Below are positions 17,534 to 28,400 of a stretch of 64,000 bases of DNA, in pieces; the first letter of the stretch is position 1, and each line of letters starts with the position of its first letter. A model generated the notes under the pieces. The model was not told the origin of the DNA, made no database searches, and saw only the letters and a program-made list of their open reading frames with translations. Source of the stretch: CAVPDA01 sp963702495. GTDB lineage: Bacteria; Pseudomonadota; Gammaproteobacteria; Burkholderiales; Rhodocyclaceae. The DNA lies in contig CAVPDA010000014.1 of NCBI GenBank assembly GCA_963702495.1, positions 186,001 through 250,000 of the forward strand. The letters run 5' to 3'. The position numbers and the translations under genes were made by a program.

Positions 17534-19421
17534 CGCCCTCCGCCTCCATCCATTGCCGCAGATTGGCGATCTGCGAGACCGCCGCCGACTCGGCGAACGC
17601 GGCGAGCGAAGAGGGCGTCGGCGCCGCCGCGAGCGCGCTGCCGTAGCGCGCCGAACCCTCGGCACCGCCTTTCGGACCGCGCAGATCGATCGACCATTCT
17701 GCGCGGCGCATGCCATCGCGCACCAAGCCGAGGTCCAGGCGCATGCTGAGCGTCCAGGGCTCCGCTCCCGCCGCGAAGGGCGGGCTCACGACGCGGAAGC
17801 GGTTGCGCTCGAGCGCGCGGCGCACCGCGGCGGCAAGCTCCGTTGCGTTCACCGCGTCGGCACCCTCCAGCACGATCGCAATCGGCGGCAGCTCGCGCTT
17901 CTCACCGGCGGCCGCGGGGAAGGCATCGCGCTCGGCGACGGCGAGCGTGGCGGCCACCTGCTGTGCCAGGTCGTCCACCGGCAGACCCTGGAAGTCGGCA
18001 GGCAGGCCGTCCAGCCCCAGCGTGTTGTAGATGCGGCCGAACGCGGTCTGCGCGTTGGCGTAGGACGCATAGCGCTGGAACTGCGACACCAGTGCGCGCG
18101 CCTCGGTGCGGATCAGTTCCAGCTCCGAATCGACGCGGGTCGTCAGCGCCACGCGCGAGTACTGGGCGAGCCGCTGATCCACGCGGTTCGACTCGTCGGC
18201 AAGCTCGACGTCGCTCATGGCCAGCGCGTAGCGCTGCACCGACACCCGTACCTGGGTCAGTACGGCCATCGAGAGCGCGAGCCGGCGTGCGTCGTCGGTC
18301 TTCTCCGACTGTTCGTTCGCGCGCTGCGTCAACGGCAGCGCCGCAAGGCGAAAGAGGTTCATGGTGAGCCGGATACCCCCTTCGATCCACGCCTGGTTGT
18401 AGAGCAGGCTGTTGCCGTCATACTGCGGGAAGATCGATAGCGCCGGGTTCGGAATGAATTGCAGCAGCTGGCGCCGCGCCTCATCGGCCGTGACACGCTT
18501 GCGGTAGTCCTCCTCGCGCAACTCCGGGCGCGCCTCGATGGCGATATTCTCGAGCTTGGCGATGTCTGTGGGAACCGGCGGCAGCGACGGCTCGGCCACA
18601 TCGGCGAGCGTGAATGCGGCGCCGGGCGGCACGTTCATGAGCGCGGCCAGTTCGAGTTTTGCGAACTCGAGCTCCTGGCGGCGGATGGAAAGCAGCGTCG
18701 TCGCATCGAGCAGCGCGCGCTGGTACGCGAGCGCCTGCGGCGGGGGCATCAGACCCTGGGCCTCCGCTTCGCGCGAGCGCTCGAGCGCGCTGCGTACCCG
18801 CGTGATCAGGGCGTCGGCCTGCCCGGCCAGCCGCTGCGCGCCGAGAGCCCGCCAGTAGGACGAACGCACATCCTGGACGATGTTCTGCATCACCCGGCGC
18901 TTGCGCTCCTCGGCCATCAGGAATTGGTTGGACAGCTGCCTGGCCCGATAGTAGGAGAGTCCGAAATCGAGAGCGTTCCAGCTGAACTCGATGCCGGCGT
19001 AGCCGCGCTCCCGCGTCACGCTGTAAGAGGGAACCAGGGTCTCCTGGCCGGTGAGGATGCCGATCGACGTGCCGCCGGAATCGTTGTTGCGTGCGGTGTA
19101 GCCCGCGTTCGCGAGGAGCCGCGGCAGCATTTCGTAGCGCGACACGTCCTGCAGGCCGAGGGCGAGCTGCGACTCCATCTGCTTCAGCTTGAAATCCAGG
19201 TTGTACTTGAGGGCCCGCGCGAGCGCGTCGGCGAACGTGATCGGCTTGGAGATCGGCGTCTGGTCGGCATAGAGCGCGATCTGGTCGGCGCCGATTCGGT
19301 CGCGCACCTCTCCGTCGGTGAGCGGTTTGGGCGTGACTGCGCAGCCCGCCAGGGCAAGGGCTGCGAGACCGGCGGCGAGGCCTGGCGCCGCGCGGCGCGG
19401 CAGGGAGGTGGTGTCGTTCAT
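17514..19421 (-). CDS. TolC-family outer-membrane channel lipoprotein
   Basis: The protein is 635 aa, longer than ordinary TolC/NodT proteins (about 450-500 aa). A lipobox, LAGC, places the lipidated Cys at residue 27. Long amphipathic helical repeats typical of outer-membrane efflux proteins follow (from ITFADALARALKYN onward). The extra C-terminal region (about residue 490 to the end) begins LPPIAIVLEGADAVN and may be a periplasmic domain specific to this subgroup. The start ATG 19421 is 27 bp after the stop of the giant surface protein, so it almost certainly sits in the same operon. It likely provides the outer-membrane exit pore for export of that protein. Confidence 0.85.
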   Translation of the reverse strand: MNDTTSLPRRAAPGLAAGLAALALAGCAVTPKPLTDGEVRDRIGADQIALYADQTPISKPITFADALARALKYNLDFKLKQMESQLALGLQDVSRYEMLPRLLANAGYTARNNDSGGTSIGILTGQETLVPSYSVTRERGYAGIEFSWNALDFGLSYYRARQLSNQFLMAEERKRRVMQNIVQDVRSSYWRALGAQRLAGQADALITRVRSALERSREAEAQGLMPPPQALAYQRALLDATTLLSIRRQELEFAKLELAALMNVPPGAAFTLADVAEPSLPPVPTDIAKLENIAIEARPELREEDYRKRVTADEARRQLLQFIPNPALSIFPQYDGNSLLYNQAWIEGGIRLTMNLFRLAALPLTQRANEQSEKTDDARRLALSMAVLTQVRVSVQRYALAMSDVELADESNRVDQRLAQYSRVALTTRVDSELELIRTEARALVSQFQRYASYANAQTAFGRIYNTLGLDGLPADFQGLPVDDLAQQVAATLAVAERDAFPAAAGEKRELPPIAIVLEGADAVNATELAAAVRRALERNRFRVVSPPFAAGAEPWTLSMRLDLGLVRDGMRRAEWSIDLRGPKGGAEGSARYGSALAAAPTPSSLAAFAESAAVSQIANLRQWMEAEGDAQPKR

Positions 19422-19448
19422 GGATGTTCGTGACGATGTCGAAAGGGA

Positions 19449-22400
19449 TCAGCGCGGACGACGCTCTGCCACGGCCGGCGGTGGAAGCTGGCGCGCGGCA
19501 CGCTCGGCTGCGGCTTGGTGGAGTTGCTCGCTGAACGCCTGCGCCGCCCGCGCAGGAGCGGTTGCAGCGCTGGATGCTTGCGGCCGCCCGGCATCGCTAA
19601 CGGGCGTCGTCGCCGATTCGGCCGCCTCTTTGCGCACCTCGCCCGGCGCCGGCCGATCGCCGTGCGCTCCGGACATCGCCCTGCCGATTGGCGCCGGCGC
19701 GAACGCATCGAAATCGTCGGCGAGCGTGGCTGCGCCGCGGGTGAGCGGATTGGCGGCCCCGGCCGCGCGTACCCGCGTCTCGCGCAGATCCGTCCTGGCC
19801 TCCGCGATCGCGCCGGCGACGGTGCGCGGCTGATCGGCGAGGTAGCCACCGCCGAGCAGTGTCGCGCGCACGGCGCCGACATCGGCGGCATCCACGGTGT
19901 CCAGAATGTCGCCTGCCAGGCGGGCGCGCTCGAAGCGCGACTCGGCGACGGCGTTCAGCACGTGCTCGGCCGGTACGAAGCCGCGGCGCAGGATGATCGC
20001 ATCGAGCTCGATCCCCGGGTAAAGGAGGTACGGGTCGGCGCCGCGGGCGAGCGGGGAGGCCGGCTCGCTCGGCCGCGGCGGCTCGGCGCGCAGTTCGAAC
20101 GCGGCAGTGCGCGAGACCGGGGCCGCGCTGCCGTCGCGCGCGGTCGCCGTCACCTGGACCGTGGCCACGCCGCTGAAAGTCGGCGGCAGCGAGACGGCGA
20201 GGCCGGGAAGCGCGGTGGAGGGCAGGGACACCGCGCCGCCGGAGACGACGAAGGTCTCGCCGGCGCCGTTGATCAGCACCGAGCCGTCCGGCAGCCCGAA
20301 TAGGGTCACGGTAACCGTCTCCGAGCCGTCCGAGTCGGTCGACCCGGCCTGGATGGGCAGGGGCACCGGTGTGCCGAGCACGCCGCTGGCGGGTGCCACG
20401 CCGAGCGCTGGGACGTCGGTGACCGGAGCCACGCTGATGTTCGCCACGGACTCGGCGAAGCCGCCGTTGCGGTCGGTCGCGGTGTAGCGGAACGTCGCGG
20501 GCCCGCTGTAGTCGGGCGCCGGTGTGAAGGTCACCGTGCCGTTCGCGTTGAGCGTGACCGTACCGTGGGCGACCGCCACGCTTTGCCCGACGGCGATCGG
20601 CTGTCCGTCGATGGCGCTCAGCGCCAGCGCATCGCCCTCGATGTCGGTGTCGTTGGCGAGGAGATCGATGAGCACCGCTGTGTCTTCGATGGTGGCGGCG
20701 ACGTCGGGAGCCGGATTCGGCGCATCGTTCACGGCTGTCACGTTAACGGTGACCGTCGCGGTGTCGCGGACGCCGTCGGTGTCGGTTAGCGTGTAGGTAA
20801 AGGTATCGATTCCGTTCCAATTCGCGGCCGGCGTGTAGCGCATCTCGCCGGTGGCGACGTTTACCGTGATCGTGCCGCCGTTCGCGGTGGTCGCAGTGAT
20901 GATGCCGCCGACGGGGGCGATGCCATTCACCGCGGTGATCGCGGGTACGCCGTCTTCGATGTCGCTGTCGTTGGCCAGCACCGGGATGACGGCCGGGGTG
21001 TCCTCGGCCGTCGTGATGACGTCGTCAGTGGCTACGGGGGGATCGTTGTTCGGGATGACGGTCAGGACCAGCGGCGCCGTGATGCTCACCGGGGCATCGG
21101 GGCCGTCGACGCTGGTGGCGGTGACGGCCAGCGTGACGGCGCCGTTGAAGTTGAGCGGCGGCCGGACGGCAAGGCCGGCGAGTTGCGCCGGCGTGAGGGT
21201 GATGGTGCCCGCCACGGGGACGAGGGCGTCGCCCGCGGCGTTGCTCAGGCGCGAACCCGCCGGAATGCCGGCGATCGTGATCGAGAGCGTCTCGGAGCCG
21301 TCGGTGTCGTTCAGCGACGCGGCGATGCCGAGCGGGATCGTCGTGTCCTCGTTGCCGCTGACCGGGTTCGCCGTGAGATTCGGCGGGTCGGTCACCGGCG
21401 CGACCGTCGTCGCCAGCGCCCGGGGTATGGCGGCGATCGCCGTCGTGCCGCCGTTCACCGTGGCGTCGATCGCGACCCGGGTCTCGATCCCGCCCGCGGT
21501 GCTGGCAAAGCCCCCGGCGTAGGTGTCGTCGAGGATCCGCAGGGTGAGGCTGCCCGGCGTGCCGCTGAAATCCGCGGCCGGGACGAAGCGCACCTGCGTC
21601 GCCGGTGCGAGGACGAGCGCGTTGCCCTCCGCGACTGCGCCGATGTCGAACCAGTCGGCGCCGTCGCTCGAATACTGCCAGCGGCCCTGCGCGGGGAGGG
21701 CGGTGTTGCCCGTTATGGCGAAGCCGGCGAGCGAGGCGCCGGCGTCCACGTCGCTTACCGTAGCGCCGGTCGATGCCACGAGCTGGGCCAGCGTGCGCCC
21801 GGCGGGGACGATGTCTTCGGTCAGCGTCGGGAAGGAGAGATCGGCCGACAGCGCAGGCGCGTCGTTCACCGGCGTGACGTTGATGGTGTAGGCGGCCGGC
21901 GCTGCCGAGAATGCCGCACCGTCGCTCACCGAGAAGTCGAATCTGGCATAGGCTGCGCCGTTTTCGTCGGCGGCCGGCGTGTAGCGCAGGTTGACGATGT
22001 CCGCCACGGCGATCACCTGGCCCGGCGCGACTGCCACGCCGCCGAGCGTGAGCGCGCCCCGCGCCGGTAGGGCATCGATGCGGATGGCAGCGAGCGCGTC
22101 GCCGTCCACGTCGGAGAAGGCGGCGGCGAAGTCGGCAGCGGCGAACTGCCGGAAGCCGTCCTCGAGGATCGTCGTCGCCTGGGCGGAGGCGAGCGGCGCG
22201 TCATTGACGGCGCCGACGCTCGTGCCGAGCGAGATCGCGTCGGCGGCGCCCGCGTAGCGCGTGATGCCGCCCGAGTTGGCGCCCGAAACGTCCACCGTGC
22301 TCGCGCCCGCGACCGCGCCGCCCGAGCTGTCGACCAGACGCACCGACAGCGCGCCGGGCGTACCGTTGAAGTCGGCGACCGGAACGAAGCGCAGGCTCGC

Positions 22401-25400
22401 GCTGTCGGGCAGCAGCAGCGCGCCCGCCGCGCTCACCGCACCGACGTCGGTCCAGGTCGTGCCGCCGTCGATCGTGTATTGCCAGCGGCCCTGGGTCGCG
22501 GTGTCTGCCGCGTTCGCGGTGATGGCGATGCCGGCGAGCGTGTTCGCCGACGAGCCACCGGCGATCTGGTCGGCGGCATCGACGAACTTCGGTCCGAACA
22601 GGTTCGCGACGGTGTCGCCGGGCGGGTTGGCCGTGTCTTCGGCGATCGCCGCAAGGACGACGGGCACGGCGTCGGCGCGCGTCGGCGCGTCGTTTACCGC
22701 GGTCACGCTGGTGGCGATGGTGATCGGCGCCGCCGACCAGCCGTTGGTCCCGCCGGTGGCGCCCGAGATGTCGACGCTCGCGCCGGCGACGAAGCCGGTG
22801 CCGTCGGACAGGTGCGCGGTAAGGGCGCCGGGCGTTCCGTTCCAGTCTGCATTCGCCACGAAGCGCAACTGCGCACCCGCCGGCAGCGCGAGCGCGGCGC
22901 TGGTGGACAGGCCGGCGATGGGGATATCCACCCAGCCCGCGCCCGCGTCGTATTGCCATGCGCCCTGCGCGGCGGTGGCCGCATTCGCCGTGATGGCGAT
23001 GCCCGCCAGCGGCGTGCCGGTCGAGCCGCCGGCCACCGTGTCGGTGGCGTCGGTGTAATTCGCACCGGTCACCAGGGCGGAGATCGCCGCGCCGGGCGCG
23101 CCGGAGCCGGCGTCCTCGCTCACCGCCGGGAGTGTCGCTGTTCCCGCGGCCACCGGCGCGTCGTTCACCGGGGTCACCGTCACTCCCACCGCGTCGGTCG
23201 CAGTGGAGAAGGCGCTGGTGCCGCCGGTCGCGCCCGGCCCCGACAGGTCGGCGCTGCCGCCGTTGGTACCGGTGCTCTGGTCCCAGGCGCGGAACGTGAG
23301 TCCGGCCGCGACCGGTCCGTTGAAGTTCGCGTTCGGCTCGAAGTAGACCCGCGCGCTCGGTGCGAGCAGCAGCGCCGAGGCAGCCGACGGCGTGCCGGCG
23401 AGGGTCCAGATCGCTCCGTCGTCGGTCGAATACCACCAGCGGCCGTTGCCCTGATCGGCGGCGACGATGGCGATGCCCTGCGGCGCGCCGGCGCCGTCGG
23501 GATCCGTGATGCCCGAGCCGGCGGCGAGCAGCGAGGACACCAGCGATCCGACCGGGCCGGACGGCGCGCCGGCATCCTCGGCGATCGTGACGGTCGCCGC
23601 GCCGGCGTCCGCGAGTTGGGGTGCATCATTCACCGGCGTGATCGCGATGGTGACACTGCCCGAGGCCGTCCTCGGGCCGCCGGTGCCCTGGCGTCCGTTC
23701 GGGTCGGCGGCGTTGCCGTCGTTCACGTTGAACGCGAGCTGCACGCTCGCCGGCGGCGCGTCGCTCGCGTTGGCGTAGGTGATCTGCTGGAGCACGCTGT
23801 CCACCCGCGCGGCCGTCGCATTGGTATTGAAGGTAATCGCCAATTGACCGCCCGCGTTCGCATACGTGCCGATGGTCGTGCCGCCGAGGACGACGTTGCC
23901 GCCGGCGAGCGACAGGCTGCCGCTGGCGCCGAACACGTCCTGCGCGTTCGCGCCCCCGGCGCGGACGACGGCGAGCGTGGCGCCGTTCCAGTTGTTCACC
24001 GAATCGAGTTCGGCGTCGGCCAGCGCCGCGTTCGCGTCGATCACGAACGGCGGGTCGTTCTCGGTGTAGGCCGGCGCCGCGTCGAGGCCGGTGAACGCAG
24101 GTGCATCGTTCGGCCCGAGGGCGGTGAAGTTGCGATCGGCGAGCGTCACGCCCTCGCCGACGACCACCTGAGTCAGCGCCAACCCGTTGCCGGCGCCGTC
24201 GGTGTCGAAGCTCGGCGTGTAGCCGGCGAAGTCGGGATCCAGCGTGTCGAGCGAGATGCGCACGTTGCCTGCGGGAATCGCGCCGAAGGCATAGTTGCCG
24301 TTGGCGTCAGTGACGGTCGTGAGCGCGACGTCGTCGCCGTTGCCGAAGATCCCGTCGGGGCCGGCCCAGCGCAGGTTGACGCTGACGTTGGCCAGCGACA
24401 CTTCGTTTGCGTTGCGTACCTGGTCGAAGCTGCCGCCGTTGGGTGCGATGTCTTCCCACAACGAGCCGGAGAGCACGGACAAACCTGCCGGATCGGCGTC
24501 GTTGTAATCGTTGATGCCACCCGCGCCGGTGCGCTCGCCGGTCGTGCCGCCCGCGGCGCCCTGGCTGCTGTTGGCGAGCGTGGTGCCGCTGCCGCTGAGG
24601 CTGGTATAGGTGACGGTCGCGTTGGTGCTCGCCACCGGCAGCGCGGCATTCACCACGTCGGCCTGGTAGGTGATGGTGATCGAACCGCCGACAGGGATGC
24701 TGGCGACGAGGACGTCGAGCCCCGCCGCCGTGCTCGAGTTCGTGACGCCAGCCGTGCCGCCTGCCGGGGTAAGCGTCACGTTGCGCAGGTTCGTCAGGTT
24801 CGCCGGCAGGACATCGAGGACGGGCGTGTCGAACGCGGTCGCGGTGCCGGTATTCGAGAGCGTGATGCGGAAGGTGGCGCTCGTGCCGTCGGTGGCGATC
24901 ACCTGCTTGTCGAGGTTGGCGATCACCGGCTCGACCACGCTTTCGGTGACGATGTTCGACGTCGTGGCGGCGCTCGCCGAGCCGTTGGCGAACACCTGCA
25001 AGTCCGCGGGCAGCGCTGCGGCGGACTGGTTGCCGGCCTCGTTCAGGACGATCGCATTGAACTCGACGACGATGAATTCCTGGTTGGCGTCGTCGTCGAG
25101 ATTGACGATATTGCCGAGGCTGAACGCGACGTCCTCGCCGCTGGCGAATGCGGCACCGGCGTCCGCGCTGTCGGCGATCGCGCCGGCGGGCAGGACGAAG
25201 GTCGGCGAGATTCCGGCGACGTTGGTCTCGTTCCCGGTCACGGTGAGCCCGGCGCCGGAGAGCGTGCTCGAAGTCATGACCGCGGCATCGGAGACGAAGG
25301 CAAGGGTCGCGGTGCCGTCGTCGAGGAACTGCAGGCCGCCGGGCAGCCGGGCGGTGAATTGGAGGTTGTTCGTCTGGCTTTCCGGCAGGCGCAGCACGGC

Positions 25401-28400
25401 GCGGTAGCGCACGATTTCACCGACCGCCACGCTGGTCCCGGCAGTTGCCGCCTCGGAAGTGACGGCGGACAGCACCGGCGGCGTGAACAACACCTGGACG
25501 GTGTCGGTGTTGCTGGCGCGGTAGTCGTTCGCAGCGCCGCCCGCATCGGCGGTGTTGCCGGTGCGCTCTGCGTCCGCGGTCGTGAACGTGATGCCGTCGC
25601 CGGCGAGGTCGGTGTTGGCGGTGCCGGGCAGAGTGCTCCACTGGATGCTGGCGACGTTCGATATCTGCTGGGCGAGGCTCACGTCCGCGTCGAGCGTGAC
25701 CTGGAAGCTGAGCCGGCTCGTCTGGCCTACGGCGAGCGTCGCCCAGGCGGCGCGCACGGTACCGCCCGCGTCGGTGAGGCTGCCGCCGTCGGGCGCGACG
25801 CCGCTCACGAACTGCAGGCTGCCGGGGACGTAGGTGAAGCCAGCCGGGATGGCATCCGCCAGCGACACCTCGAAGGCGCTCTGCGTATTGGCCGCGTTCG
25901 GGTTGGTGACGTCCAGCGTGAAGCTCACGGTATCGCCGGCATCGGCCTGGGTCGTGCTCGGCGTCACCGCGACCGTGACGTTCGGCTCGCGGATGGTGAC
26001 GTCCGGCGCCGATGCGGCGACGGTCCCGGCCGGCGTCGCCGCGCTGGTCCAGTCGGCGGCGTTGTTGCGCAGGCCGCCAGCCTGGTTTGCGGCGGTATTC
26101 AGGACCACCGTCAAGTAGGTGATGGTGATCGTGTCCGGCGTTGCATCGTCGCTGTTCGCGTTGGTCACGACACCGAAGTCGAAGCTCGCGGTGCGGCCGC
26201 CATTGGAGAACACGGGCGTAGCCGGGAGCGTCGCGGAGACGCCCGCGCCGAAGGAAATCGTCGGACTGCCGACCACGAAAGCGAGGCCTGCATCCAGCGT
26301 GTCCACCAGCCGCGCCGTGCCGCTTTGCCCCTCGGGGACCGTGATCGTCACCCGGTAGCTCACGATCTCGCCCACCACGACGTTGTTGCCGGCGGTGTGC
26401 GCCTGGCTGGTGCCGATGATCGTCTTGGCGGCCGTCGCGCTTGCGACGGTTACGCTGGCCGGATCGGCGATCCCCGCCGGCACGTAGTTCGCCGCGCCTT
26501 CCGCGCCGGCGTAGTTCGCCAGCGTCGCGTCGCTCGATTGCGCGGAGCGCGCCTCCGCGGTCGGGCGGATGCGCGCGTCGAAGGTGATCACGGCGATGTT
26601 GCGGCCGTCATTCACCGTGGCTCCGGCGTCGTCCTTGCCGCGCAGCAGCGCGCCGACGCCCGTGCCGTCCACCAGACGGATGCCGGAGCCGAAGAGCGCG
26701 GCGATCTGGGCGGCATCGCCCACTAGCGCGCCGCCGCCGGCATCGGTGAAGGCGAGAACGGCGCCGTCGCCCCGCGTCACCCGCAGGTTGAGGCTGCCGG
26801 CGAGCGCCTCCAGGTTCGCCGGCAGCAGGTCGCGCAGCGTGACGTCGAACGCGCCGTTCGCCGAGCTGCCGGTGTTCTCGATGACGATCGCGTAGCGGAC
26901 GAAGTCTCCGGCGTCGACGCCCGCGACATCGCTGTCCACAGGATTCACGGCCAGTCCGCCCGAACTGATCGTGCCGGCGAACGGCGCGCCCGCGCCGGGG
27001 GCGGCCCAGGTGACGCCCGCCGGGCCGACGGTGGCGGGGGTGAAGGTGTCGGCCGCGGCATTGTCGGTGGCCACGATGCCCTTGGTGATCGCGAGCAGTG
27101 GCGTCTGCAGGGTGATCGGCGCGATGCCCTGCTGGGCGGAGGTGATGCCCGGGGAGTTCTGGTCCTGCTGGGTTCCGAGCTGGGTGAGGGTGAGGCCGTC
27201 GGCGAACGGGTCGGTGGAGGTGGTGGCGCTATAGAAGAGTTCCAGGCGAGCGGCCTGGTTCGCCGGGTCGCTGCGGTTGCCGAAGTCGAACTCGAGCGCG
27301 TTCGATGTGGTGTCGACCGAGGACACGGTCGGCGCAACAGGCGTGACGACGTCGTCCGCGGTGTTGTAGAGGCCGTCGGCGCCGGCGCGGCGCAGGATCG
27401 CCACGTACTCGCCAGTCTCCGGCAGCGCACCGTCGCCGTCCGCCGACCAGGCCGGCCCGGCGGCGCCGTTGGCGTCCGGGTCGCCGACGCGGAACACCGG
27501 CAGCGGCAGATAGGCGCCGAGACGGAAGTTCTCCCAGTCGCCGGTGGCGAGGTCGTATTGCAGCCGGTAGGTGACGACATCGCCCGGCCGCATGAAGCCG
27601 ATCGCGGTCGGCGTCTGGTTCAGATCGGGCCGGTCGGCGTTGATCGAATACACGTCGAGCCGGAATGCGCCGCGCGGCACGTTCGCCGATGCGCCGCTGG
27701 CATCGCTTACCGCGCCGACAGGGGTCGCGAGATCGGCTTCCAGTGCGGTGGCGGTCGCGGTCACCGTGTTCGCTATGCCGTCGTTCTCTTTCAGGACGGC
27801 GCCGGTGGCGAGGTAATCGTCGCGCACGATCGCACGGAAGCGGATTGTCCCCTGGGTCGGGCCGTCCGCCGCGGCGCCGTCGAAACGGTCGCCGACGAGG
27901 CTGCCGAACTGGGCGCCGAGGTCCGCGGTGAAGGTCGTTGCGGGGGCGCCCACGGTCGGTGTCGAGACGGTGAAGTTCGAGAGCGCGATCGGGCCGGTGC
28001 TCGTGCCGTTTCTTTGCAGGGTGACGGTCGGGGCGAACGCGCCGAAGAAGGTCTGGCCGTCCGAGAGCAAGTCCGTGACCAGGGCGCCGCCCAACGCGTA
28101 GAAATCCGAGACCTGGAAATCGATCGTGTACTCGATCACGTCGCCGGGCGTCAGGCCGGCCGCACCGGTGTCGCTGACGATGGCGACGCTCTTCTGTGTC
28201 GCCAGCGACTTCGCCGTGAACGCGGTCGGCGCAGCGCTCGCGGTGGCCGGGCTTGCCGGATCGCGCACATCGATCGGCGCCCAGGTGCCGCTGCCGTTCG
28301 CCTGCGGGATGGCGATGACCTGCGAAGCGCCGTTCACCGGCAGGATGTCGTCCACGTAGAAGTTGACGATCACCGCGGTCGGCGCCGCGAGGCTCGGGTA

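Noticed and set aside
13262..19421. Conventional type I secretion system for the giant protein
   Set aside because: No Walker A/B or ABC signature motif is present in any gene of the operon.
22479..26726. 4.2-kb plus-strand open frame opposite the giant surface protein
   Set aside because: The composition is Arg/Gly/Ala/Val-rich with no domain. The minus-strand frame has clear repeat domains, so this is a shadow.
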